A stretch of 64,000 nt of DNA. It comes from Comamonadaceae bacterium (GTDB taxonomy: Bacteria > Pseudomonadota > Gammaproteobacteria > Burkholderiales > Burkholderiaceae_C). Position numbers and translations under genes: made by a program. Location: NCBI GenBank assembly GCA_947453965.1, contig CANGIQ010000008.1, forward strand, positions 1 to 64,000, written 5' to 3'. Shown here one piece after another: positions 56,608-64,000 of this stretch (positions are counted from its first letter, which is position 1; the number at the start of each line of letters is the position of its first letter). The notes under the pieces were generated by a model. That model was not told where the DNA came from, did not search any database, and saw nothing but the letters and a program-made list of their open reading frames with translations.

Positions 56608-57723
56608 ATGAATACTCAAATGCCTTTTGTTGACCTTCACGCTCAATATCAAACTATAAAAGAAGAAATTGACTTCGTAATCAGTGATGTCATTCAAAAA
56701 TCATTATTTGTTCGCGGACCGTACGTTGATAAGTTCGAGCAGATGTTTGCCGAAGCAATGGAACGCAAGCACTGTGTTTCCTGTGCTAATGGGACGGACT
56801 CCCTCTATATTGCGATGGTTGCTTTAGGCGTCAATCCTGGTGACGAAGTGCTAGCGCCCGCGCATTCATGGATATCCACTACAGAAACCATAAGCCAAGC
56901 TGGGGGAAAAGTGGTTTTTTGCGATACGGACAAAGACACATTCACTATTGACCCCAAGAGCATTGAGGAAAAGATAACATCAAACACGGTAGGTATTATT
57001 CCGGTGCACCTTTATGGACAGCCGGCGGACATGGATGCAATTATGGCTATTGCCAAGAAGCATAATCTTTGGGTGTTGGAGGATTGCGCTCAAGCACATC
57101 TTGCCCGGTACAGAGGCAAGCTGGTGGGCACATTTGGTGATGTAGCTTCCTTTTCATTTTACCCCGGGAAAAACTTAGGTGCTATGGGTGACGCAGGTGC
57201 TGTTATAACCAATGACCAAGCACTGGCCGAAAAGATGGCAATGTTTGCTCGTCATGGCGGCTTGCAAAAGGGTAGTCATGAGATCGAAGGTATCAATAGC
57301 AGATTAGACGGTATACAAGCTGCCATCCTTTCGGTCAAATTGCCCCACTTGCTCAAATGGACCGAGTTGCGTCAGGCAAAGGCGTTGCGTTATTCAGAAT
57401 GCCTGTCTGAAATAAAGGGCATCAAGACGCCCTACGTTGCGGCGGAGCGCGAGCATGTTTGGCATTTGTACGTGATACAACATGAACGGCGTGATGCGCT
57501 CAAAGATTTTCTCGCTCACAGAGGCATTGCGGCGGTGATCAATTACCCCGTGGCATTGCCGTTTTTACCTGCCTATAGACGCTATGGACACCAAGTCGAA
57601 GAATTCCCCAACGCGCATTTCGCCCAATCGCGAATCTTATCGCTCCCGATTTATCCTGAAATGAGCGACGAACATGTTCAACATGTCGCGGCTGTGGTTG
57701 GACAGTTTGCGTATTCGCATTAA
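56608..57723 (+). CDS. DegT/DnrJ/EryC1/StrS aminotransferase (WbpE-like)
   Basis: A 371-aa PLP enzyme that transaminates a 3-keto sugar nucleotide. The PLP lysine is Lys188 in SFSFYPGKNLGAMGDAGA; LEDCAQAH and INSRLDGIQAAIL are family signatures. It completes an oxidation-amination-acetylation set giving UDP-GlcNAc(3NAc) or its uronic acid. The order oxidoreductase-acetyltransferase-aminotransferase matches wbpB-wbpD-wbpE. Confidence 0.9.
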   Translation: MNTQMPFVDLHAQYQTIKEEIDFVISDVIQKSLFVRGPYVDKFEQMFAEAMERKHCVSCANGTDSLYIAMVALGVNPGDEVLAPAHSWISTTETISQAGGKVVFCDTDKDTFTIDPKSIEEKITSNTVGIIPVHLYGQPADMDAIMAIAKKHNLWVLEDCAQAHLARYRGKLVGTFGDVASFSFYPGKNLGAMGDAGAVITNDQALAEKMAMFARHGGLQKGSHEIEGINSRLDGIQAAILSVKLPHLLKWTELRQAKALRYSECLSEIKGIKTPYVAAEREHVWHLYVIQHERRDALKDFLAHRGIAAVINYPVALPFLPAYRRYGHQVEEFPNAHFAQSRILSLPIYPEMSDEHVQHVAAVVGQFAYSH

Positions 57724-57800
57724 GCAGCTAGCAACGACCCGTGACGATCAAAAAACAGTTTAATAAAAATCAAGATCAAACGCAGATTTAACATAAGCTT

Positions 57801-58472
57801 ATGGATAAAAATCTCAATTTTGAATATATTTCAAATTCCGAAGAGTCAAGAAAATATTATTCTAAAGTGATCGATGAGTTGAATATAAATAGCGGGACAT
57901 TGATAGATTTTGGTTGTGGTATGGGACAATTATCAATCTTGGCAAGCAAGAGGGCGACGAATTGCAAGATTTTGGGAATCGATCTCAATCCACCGCAAAC
58001 TGTAGAAATTTCGGGGAAATTGGAGTTTGTTCAGGGAGGATTAGAAGATTTGGATGCTATCCTTTGTAAAGAAAATGTCAGCTACTTAATTTTTTCAAAC
58101 TGCATTCAATACTTAAATATAAATGAAGTAAATAGAATTGTTGCGCGGCACATGTCAATCCAAAAGGTTTTTATATCTACAGCCTTTAGCAAATTTTATT
58201 GGATTCGCTTCATTCAAGCAATAAAAAAAATGCGCCTGCGAGAAATTATTCGCTATTTCTTGTTGTTATTAAAAAGTAGTCTTGTTCCGTATTTTTTATA
58301 TGCAAATTCCGAAAGAGAGAAGCCCCCAAGTTTTCGTCAAATTAATGCGGGGATGGAAGCTGCCGGGCTGAGCCTTGTTAATGCATTTTATGCTGATATT
58401 TGGGGTGATAAATATCCTTGGATTGGGAACCGTAATATTTTGAACTGTTATTTGTTTACAAGAAAGAATTAA
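57801..58472 (+). CDS. Class I SAM-dependent methyltransferase
   Basis: A 223-aa protein with SAM motif I SGTLIDFGCGMGQLSILA (about residues 34-51) and motif II ILGIDLNPPQ; the C-terminal half has no recognisable signature. Base composition is strongly AT-rich compared with the upstream genes, a sign of separate acquisition. It may methylate a sugar of the polymer; target unknown. A 209-base AT-rich gap without an open gene follows. Confidence 0.78.
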   Translation: MDKNLNFEYISNSEESRKYYSKVIDELNINSGTLIDFGCGMGQLSILASKRATNCKILGIDLNPPQTVEISGKLEFVQGGLEDLDAILCKENVSYLIFSNCIQYLNINEVNRIVARHMSIQKVFISTAFSKFYWIRFIQAIKKMRLREIIRYFLLLLKSSLVPYFLYANSEREKPPSFRQINAGMEAAGLSLVNAFYADIWGDKYPWIGNRNILNCYLFTRKN

Positions 58473-58681
58473 ACGCTTTCAACAAATTTCTGAATGCGAA
58501 GGCTATGTTAGATTGCATGATAAATAGTTAATGATGAGAGCGATTGGTGCTTACACAAGGGTTTGTGGATAAAGCCATCAATGTTACGTCCGTGTTAAAT
58601 GGGTGGTAATGTGTCCGACTTAATAAAGAAAACTCTAAATTGAATGCTCTATTAATTTAAATATATGAAACAGGAGAAATT

Positions 58682-59569
58682 ATGAGACGAACGCTTCTAA
58701 AACGAATCGTTTACAATGACCCACTTGAAAACTTCATTAAAGGAATTGTTCGGCATTACCTAAATAAAAAATCCAATCAACTCATTAAAAAGCGAGGCTA
58801 TCCGATTGCTGTTTTTGGCAATGATTGGATTGGCAGTAGCATTTTTATGAGTGGAATTTATGAAGAGCATTTAATTGAAGATTTGTTCTGCGTTGTAAAT
58901 GAAGTTGGTTTTAATTTATCTAAAGCAACAATTGTTGATATTGGTGCAAATATTGGGAATCACTCAATTCAATTTTCTCGAAAATTTAAAAAAGTGTTTT
59001 CATTTGAGCCAAATCCGAGGGTGTATGAAATTCTTGTTTCTAACACAAAGCGGATTTCCAATATAGAAACATATAATCTTGGAATCGGTCGCAATAGTGC
59101 TGTACTTAAGCTAAAAGAGAATTGGATGAACATGGGCGGTAGTAGCGCGACGATGAATGTCGTTTCAGATTCAATTGTTGATATTGAAATTAGTACCCTT
59201 GACAGTATGGTTAATTTGTTGGGTAAAGTTGATGTCATCAAGATTGATGTAGAGGGTATGGAGCTCGATGTTCTGCTTGGTGCGACCGAAATAATATCTA
59301 AGAATCACCCTATAATTTGCCTTGAGCAAGATATAAGTGAATTTAAGAATGAATTTAACGAGACTGCATCACTCGATTTTCTTAGATCACTAGGTTACAG
59401 ATTTTATGTCCAAAAGACCTATGAACAGTTGCCTTGGTTGGTCCTTAGATTAAAGAATATTTTCGAAATTGTCTTCGGCTGTAGATCACAAAGGGAAATT
59501 TTGGAATTTGATAGGCTTCCTAAAAAAACCTATTCGATGATTTTTGCAATACATTGCACTAGCTTATGA
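58682..59569 (+). CDS. FkbM-family methyltransferase
   Basis: A 295-aa methyltransferase of the FkbM type, common in glycan clusters for O-methylation. Motifs are TIVDIGANIGNHSIQFS (motif I), FSFEPNPRVYEIL and VDVIKIDVEGMELDVLLGA. It is AT-rich and starts after a strong AGGAGA site, with its own 209-base leader, so it may have an internal promoter. The sugar position methylated is unknown. Confidence 0.83.
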   Translation: MRRTLLKRIVYNDPLENFIKGIVRHYLNKKSNQLIKKRGYPIAVFGNDWIGSSIFMSGIYEEHLIEDLFCVVNEVGFNLSKATIVDIGANIGNHSIQFSRKFKKVFSFEPNPRVYEILVSNTKRISNIETYNLGIGRNSAVLKLKENWMNMGGSSATMNVVSDSIVDIEISTLDSMVNLLGKVDVIKIDVEGMELDVLLGATEIISKNHPIICLEQDISEFKNEFNETASLDFLRSLGYRFYVQKTYEQLPWLVLRLKNIFEIVFGCRSQREILEFDRLPKKTYSMIFAIHCTSL

Positions 59570-59611
59570 ATTAAAAATTTTATTTTTAATAAAAATACGC
59601 ACAGGATAATA

Positions 59612-60583
59612 ATGTTACACGTTTCAATCGTTTGGCACGTTGAGCCGGGATTGCGCTTTGAGCCTAATCTGATTGTCGATGATGAGAATATTTCTTGTCT
59701 TTTTGATCTCATCAAGGCGACGCCAGAAATTCGGCATACTTTAATGATTCAGGCAGATGACTCAGTTCTAAGCGCGACCGGAAAACGTGCGTATCTTTTT
59801 GAGCGGTTTAGTTCAGAGTTGCGCGAATTGACGGCAGACGGGCATGAAATCGGCTGGCATTTTCACCCTATTGAAATCCATGAGGGGCGATGGCAACAAA
59901 GTTTGGATCAGCTCCGAATTTGTGCTGCTGCTGAACAGGCTTTTAATGACATCAATTTTGCTTTTCCGATTGCGGTATGCAGCACGGGTTGGTGCTATGG
60001 TAGCAATGAGCTGACTGCGACCTATCGTAGATTGGGCTTGCGGGTCGACTGTTCGGCCCTGCCAGGACTCTTTAACCCAGGAGTGGATGTTGCTGATCGG
60101 TATGGAAATATTGGCCGTGTAAACCATCATGATTGGCGTCAATCACCATTGCGTCCGTTCAAACCTGGCTACGAGAACTATCAGTTAGAGTCCCCCGCTC
60201 AAGATGGTTCGCTTGTGCAATTCCCGGCTTTGACGACGCGAGACAATTTGGTTTCGCTCAATGAGAGCGTGCATTGGTACTCACCAGCCTATTGTGGCGT
60301 CAAACGTGCTCTGACTGAGGGGCGTGATGTTTATCTACAGTTGTATTCACATTCGTTCAACATGAGAAGGCCGGATCAGCGGATGCATTTTTATCGTCAT
60401 ATCAAGCTCCTAAATACTTTAGCAGCTGAAACTGGGAGCGCACTCAATTTTGGCACGGTAAGTTCGGTTATTAGCGCTTGGTCGCGTACTACAAATTGTA
60501 TCGACTTATTATCTTACGTTGAGCAAGAAGCTCTATGGGTAAAATTGGGTAAACGCATAATGCACAAGGCTGGATTCATCTAA
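59612..60583 (+). CDS. Polysaccharide deacetylase-like (NodB-superfamily) protein
   Basis: A 323-aa protein with a deacetylase-like barrel pattern: HVSIVWHVEP at the N-terminus, MIQADDS near 45-51, and the histidine motif ADGHEIGWHFHP (75-86). A late PAYCGV...YLQLYSHSFNMRRP segment resembles the family His region. The classic TFDD motif is absent, so it is divergent and might be a related hydrolase. It shares a TAATG stop/start with the C5-epimerase gene, indicating a coupled pair. Confidence 0.65.
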   Translation: MLHVSIVWHVEPGLRFEPNLIVDDENISCLFDLIKATPEIRHTLMIQADDSVLSATGKRAYLFERFSSELRELTADGHEIGWHFHPIEIHEGRWQQSLDQLRICAAAEQAFNDINFAFPIAVCSTGWCYGSNELTATYRRLGLRVDCSALPGLFNPGVDVADRYGNIGRVNHHDWRQSPLRPFKPGYENYQLESPAQDGSLVQFPALTTRDNLVSLNESVHWYSPAYCGVKRALTEGRDVYLQLYSHSFNMRRPDQRMHFYRHIKLLNTLAAETGSALNFGTVSSVISAWSRTTNCIDLLSYVEQEALWVKLGKRIMHKAGFI

Positions 60584-61557
60584 TGCAACGTAGTTATCCA
60601 GTCGACATCTCAGATTTTTATGACTCAGCTAACCAAGGGTATTGCGAATTTGACAATAAACATGTGCCGCTGATTGATTACGATCGCGTATTTGGACTAT
60701 GGGGGCAAATTTCTGGGAGTCGTTTTGGGAAGCAATACAATACGGTTGCGATTGCGCAATATGGATTGGCTGCCATCGCAAAATTGAATCAGGTGACATG
60801 CGACGAGGATAACGATCGATTACGTGAGCAAATCTATTCTTGCGCGGATTGGTTGTGCTCTAATTATGCAGAGTCAGTTTATGGTATTTACTGGCCATAT
60901 AAATTTGACTTCCCTCCCTATCGCCTAGAAAGTGGATTTACTTCGTGCATGTCACAGGGGTTTGCACTTTCGCTGCTTTTGAGAGCCCATCAGATTTTTG
61001 GCGAAGAACGATTTCTTGAGGTGGCTATTCGAGCGCGTGATTTCTTCAAAAATAATGCAGTTGGTGACGATCCGGTCAATTTTGTACGTAAGTTCGGACA
61101 TCTGGTATGGTTTGAAGAATATCCGTCCCACCTACCGAGCCGTGTCCTGAATGGGTATCTTTTTGCTGTCATCAGCCTGCATGATTCCTTGTCGTATTTA
61201 GAAGACACGGTGATTGCCGGAATCGTTGCAGAGGCCGTTAAAAAACTCCCGTTGGTGATAAAAATGTACGACTTAGGGTATTGGAGTAAATATGATTTCC
61301 TGCCTGGACGAACCGCAACCTTGACCTATCATCGAATACACCTTCTTCAATTACAGTATTTTTGTGCCCAATTTGAAAGTCACGGCTTAGCACCGCTCTT
61401 GGAGCGATGGTCGCGTGGCGCCGCTTCTCGATATTACCGGTTTCTGTACCATCTGAAATCTACAAATCCATACGTGAAATTCGGCTCTTTGGTCCACGCG
61501 TTAAAGCTGCGCTACAAAAAGCACCTTAGATCCGAATCTATTCACTTGCATATTTAA
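60583..61557 (+). CDS. D-glucuronyl C5-epimerase family protein
   Basis: A 324-aa alpha/alpha-barrel-type protein. The catalytic-domain pattern of glucuronyl C5-epimerases is clear: WPYKFDFPPYRLESGFTSCMSQGFALSLLLRA (104-135), WFEEYPS...VLNGYLFAVISLHD (176-201), MYDLGYWSKYDF (228-239) and YHRIHLLQL (249-257). These enzymes invert C5 of glucuronate in a polymer to give iduronate. It lacks the N-terminal extension of animal enzymes. Ugd in the same operon provides the precursor. No signal peptide, so action on cytosolic lipid-linked chains is likely, unless exported otherwise. Confidence 0.8.
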   Translation: MQRSYPVDISDFYDSANQGYCEFDNKHVPLIDYDRVFGLWGQISGSRFGKQYNTVAIAQYGLAAIAKLNQVTCDEDNDRLREQIYSCADWLCSNYAESVYGIYWPYKFDFPPYRLESGFTSCMSQGFALSLLLRAHQIFGEERFLEVAIRARDFFKNNAVGDDPVNFVRKFGHLVWFEEYPSHLPSRVLNGYLFAVISLHDSLSYLEDTVIAGIVAEAVKKLPLVIKMYDLGYWSKYDFLPGRTATLTYHRIHLLQLQYFCAQFESHGLAPLLERWSRGAASRYYRFLYHLKSTNPYVKFGSLVHALKLRYKKHLRSESIHLHI

Positions 61558-62615
61558 TGATAAGACTTTTTTTCCCAGTAAATCTCGAAACAAACAAGGG
61601 CGATTCGGTGCATGCGCTTAAGTTGCTGAAATACTTCCGATTAAAGGAAGCGAACTACCTGGTCGTCTCTTATGACTCGCAGCGCGGTCGAATCAATAAG
61701 TATTTTTATTTTTTAATCAAAAGCATTCTTGGGGCATTCGCCCCTAAAACTGATATACTTTACGTTCGATATTTTCCGCTTTGCTCGTTAAGTATTCTTC
61801 TTGCGAAACTCCGTAAACTTCCGTGTTTTGTGGAATTGAATGCGATCATTTCTGAAGAATTAATAGATCGCAAAATCTCTAATCCGCTTTATCAGCTTGT
61901 GACTTACATCGACGAGCAGATCATTTCCCGTTATGCTAGTGGAGCTGTCTGCGTCACGGAAGGCATCCGGAATTTTTATTTTGGTGACCGGGATCCTAGG
62001 GCGATCGTTCTAGGTAATGGCGTTGATATTGATGAGTTCAACGCGATACAAACTGTCACCAATTATGATGGCTTGATCGAATTCGACTTTGGCTTTGTAG
62101 GCTCCTTATCTCCATGGCAGGACCTTGAAACGCTGATTGCTGCCGTGGCGCTCTTGCGCGATCGCTATCAAGTTCATGCGCGTACTCTCATTGTTGGTCA
62201 TGGAGTAAATTTTGCGGCCATAGTAAAGCTGGTCAGCAAATTTGGCCTATCAAATCAAGTTCATTTCTTGGGCGAGGTCCCCAAGGCTGATGTTCCTCAA
62301 GTGATGCAGAAATTTAAAATTGGCGTCGTGCCATTAAAAGGAAGTCGCCTCAAGAAAACTGGCACGTCAGCTGTCAAAATCCTCGAATATATCGCTGCCG
62401 GGCGGCAAGTCGTTTGTACCCATGTCGCGATGGCGGAAAATTTGACTACTCTGGTTGATTTCTTCTACGAACCTGAGAGTGTTAAGGATTTAGCCAAACA
62501 ACTGTATTCAGCATATCTGCAGCGCGATCAAGTTATCAGACTCAAAGATATTTCTAGCTTCACATGGGAAGCGCATGTGACCAAATTAATGAAATTCATT
62601 AATTCAAAACGATGA
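61557..62615 (+). CDS. Glycosyltransferase family 4 protein
   Basis: A 352-aa GT-B glycosyltransferase. The C-terminal nucleotide-sugar domain reads FGFVGSLSPWQDLETLIAAVALL and TGTSAVKILEYIAAGRQVVCT, with VLGNGVDIDEF typical of the GT4 interdomain region. The N-terminal acceptor domain starts IRLFFPVNLETNKGDSVHALKLL. Overlaps the epimerase stop by TAATG. Donor and linkage are unknown. Confidence 0.88.
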   Translation: MIRLFFPVNLETNKGDSVHALKLLKYFRLKEANYLVVSYDSQRGRINKYFYFLIKSILGAFAPKTDILYVRYFPLCSLSILLAKLRKLPCFVELNAIISEELIDRKISNPLYQLVTYIDEQIISRYASGAVCVTEGIRNFYFGDRDPRAIVLGNGVDIDEFNAIQTVTNYDGLIEFDFGFVGSLSPWQDLETLIAAVALLRDRYQVHARTLIVGHGVNFAAIVKLVSKFGLSNQVHFLGEVPKADVPQVMQKFKIGVVPLKGSRLKKTGTSAVKILEYIAAGRQVVCTHVAMAENLTTLVDFFYEPESVKDLAKQLYSAYLQRDQVIRLKDISSFTWEAHVTKLMKFINSKR

Positions 62616-63667
62616 AATATTGCCTGGTAGGAGATCGGACATCAATACACTTGAAGAAGTGGGAGTCCTATTTACACGAGCAAGGGCATGAAACTTACTA
62701 TGTAGATACTTCAGGCGGCCAACAAGGGGGATCTGAGAGTAATATTATAAGTATCAAATTCGATCGTATGGGGAAGCTTTTGATTTTCTTTCAGATGTTG
62801 CGGGTTGCTTGGTTTGTATTGAAAAATCAGATCAAAGTGGTCGATGTTCATTATGTGGGCTTAAATTCTGTTGTGTCTTTTTTAACGCTGGGGGCTATGA
62901 GGGTAGCAACTTGCCATGGTTCGGATATTCACACGGACCCATATAGATCAAGGCTGTTGCGCTGGGCCACCTGGATAGAGCTTCTTCGAGCCAATCTGAT
63001 TTTTGTTAGCGGGCGTCCCTTGAGCCAAGAGCTAAAAAAAATCTATCCAACAATCGACGAAAAAAAGATTATTCCTTATTCACCGGGAGTGAATTTAGAC
63101 GTCTTCCGAACGTGCTCTAGAGGAACCAAAAAATATGATTTCATTTCAACACGTCTGATGCAGGAGAAGTACGCTATTCTGCAAATGATTGAAGGGCTTA
63201 TTAAGCTTAAGCAAATAGGTTTTGTTTTTAAAGTTGCGTTAGTTGTAACTAAGCCTAATGCGACCTATCTTGAATTGATCAAGACTAAAATCAGTCAAGC
63301 ATTGTCTGACGAGGTCGATTTCTTTCCTGAATTGCCACAAGAAAAAATTGCGACACTTTACAATGCATCCGCATTCAGCCTACATTTTCCTTATGGTGAG
63401 AGTATTGGATTAAGCGTAATCGAGAGCACCCTGTGCGACTGTTTTCCAATTACGCTTGGACATGCAGCATACATGGATTATATGGATGCAAACGATATGA
63501 TCATTGCTAGATCAGTTAGTGCCGCAGACTTGATGGAGTCCATGAAGACCGCGTTGCAGGGGGATTTTCGTGTGTCGCAGTCCCTAAAGCAGCGCCTCGC
63601 AGAACTACATTCCTCGCCTACTAATTATATGAGAAATCTTGCGTTGATCAGCGCTGCGAGAAAATAG
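62612..63667 (+). CDS. Glycosyltransferase family 4-like protein
   Basis: A 351-aa GT-B protein. The N-terminus MKYCLVGDRTSIHLKKWESYLHEQGHETYYVDTS and the middle VVDVHYVGLNSVVSFLTLGAMRVATCHGSDIHTDP follow the GT4 acceptor domain; IIPYSPGVNLDVF and SLHFPYGESIGLSVIESTLCDCFPI form the donor site, where Glu in ESIGLSVIES is the usual phosphate/sugar contact. It overlaps the previous gene by ATGA. Donor unknown. Confidence 0.87.
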   Translation: MKYCLVGDRTSIHLKKWESYLHEQGHETYYVDTSGGQQGGSESNIISIKFDRMGKLLIFFQMLRVAWFVLKNQIKVVDVHYVGLNSVVSFLTLGAMRVATCHGSDIHTDPYRSRLLRWATWIELLRANLIFVSGRPLSQELKKIYPTIDEKKIIPYSPGVNLDVFRTCSRGTKKYDFISTRLMQEKYAILQMIEGLIKLKQIGFVFKVALVVTKPNATYLELIKTKISQALSDEVDFFPELPQEKIATLYNASAFSLHFPYGESIGLSVIESTLCDCFPITLGHAAYMDYMDANDMIIARSVSAADLMESMKTALQGDFRVSQSLKQRLAELHSSPTNYMRNLALISAARK

Positions 63668-63777
63668 TCGGCATTACTCTCAATCAGCGATTGGCCAAGA
63701 CCGCTTAAATCTAATAATAATTTTAGCCAAAAAGATTGGCGAAATATAATTAGTAAATATATTCGAATCAAATTTTA

Positions 63778-64000
63778 ATGATTAATTATGTCTTTTTTCA
63801 GATAATTGTTTCGATTTCAGGGTATGCGTTGTCCTACCTAATCTATCAGATATATGGTACGGAGTTTATGGGCGAATATGCAAAGCAGATGGCGTTATTT
63901 ATGCTGATCTATTCATTCTCAAATTTCGGCGTTCCGAACTTACTACTCTACCGTTCAATCGGCACTCCTTTGCCCTCAAGCGATAGCCGATCATTAACTG
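63778..64000 (+). CDS. Probable Wzx-type flippase or polymerase, N-terminal part (partial)
   Basis: An open frame from ATG 63778 runs 74 codons to the window end. It begins MINYVFFQIIVSISGYALSY and continues with a second hydrophobic stretch ALFMLIYSFSNFGVPNLLLYRS, the layout of polysaccharide transport proteins (Wzx/RfbX group, GxxN near helix two). No Shine-Dalgarno is clear and 110 bases of AT-rich DNA precede it. A flippase is expected here; identity is limited by truncation. Confidence 0.65.
   Translation, partial: MINYVFFQIIVSISGYALSYLIYQIYGTEFMGEYAKQMALFMLIYSFSNFGVPNLLLYRSIGTPLPSSDSRSLT

Noticed and set aside
59135-59142. Second GGCGGTAG core inside the FkbM methyltransferase gene
   Set aside because: The next bases (TAGC) do not match the ops consensus TG at positions 11-12 and it lies inside a coding region encoding Gly-Gly-Ser.

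Overview
The window looks like chromosomal DNA of a betaproteobacterium of the order Burkholderiales, most likely Comamonadaceae (Rhodoferax/Limnohabitans-like). The signs are a secY-rpmJ-rpsM-rpsK-rpsD-rpoA-rplQ ribosomal operon, several Bug/TctC-type solute-binding proteins, two LIV-type ABC clusters tied to CoA-ester metabolism, a fused isobutyryl-CoA mutase and a PHA phasin with a PhaD-like regulator. The first 53 kb is fairly GC-rich and uniform. From about 53 kb base composition falls, most clearly at 57.8-59.6 kb, and gene content becomes strain-specific.

Layout: (1) 1-6.35 kb is the distal half of the spc operon and the alpha operon (rplF end to rplQ), then tRNA-fMet and a strong terminator. 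(2) 6.4-13 kb holds housekeeping genes: an alpha/beta hydrolase, a DUF1840 protein, an SrkA-like kinase, htpG with a HAD phosphatase/dehalogenase, an RluF-like pseudouridine synthase and a Crp/Fnr regulator. (3) 13.2-23.7 kb is an acyl-CoA ligase / LIV transporter / PaaK-type ligase operon followed by two Bug proteins. (4) 23.7-34.3 kb, mostly minus strand, has a kinase-UspA fusion with an overlapping phosphoesterase gene, 3-hydroxyacyl-CoA dehydrogenase, a NodIJ-like exporter, psd (plus strand), AMP nucleosidase and icmF. (5) 34.6-39.5 kb is a second LIV system whose LivM and LivG are one polypeptide. (6) 39.5-45.7 kb holds rhodanese, coaX, a Bug protein, an M20 amidohydrolase, a HipH/YjjJ-like kinase, a PhaD-like regulator and a phasin.

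(7) 45.7-64 kb is an exopolysaccharide/capsule region. A carrier-lipid block (PAP2 phosphatase, DgkA-type kinase, UppS) encloses an RfaH/NusG-like antiterminator. It is followed by a large SLBB export protein, a Wzz-type chain-length protein and a WecA-type initiating transferase. After a decayed RepB/ParB-like fragment comes a second operon whose leader carries an 18-bp near-palindrome and an exact match to the RfaH recruitment element ops, placed just before a MarR-type EPS regulator. Downstream are UDP-glucose dehydrogenase, enzymes for a 3-acetamido sugar, two methyltransferases, a deacetylase-like protein, a D-glucuronyl C5-epimerase family protein, two glycosyltransferases and the start of a probable flippase.

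Main hypothesis: the antiterminator encoded at 46.7 kb loads at the ops element at 53.455 kb and controls a long operon that makes a uronic-acid polysaccharide, which may be modified after polymerisation by deacetylation and C5-epimerisation, as in glycosaminoglycan synthesis. All functions are read from sequence motifs and remembered family features; no searches were run.
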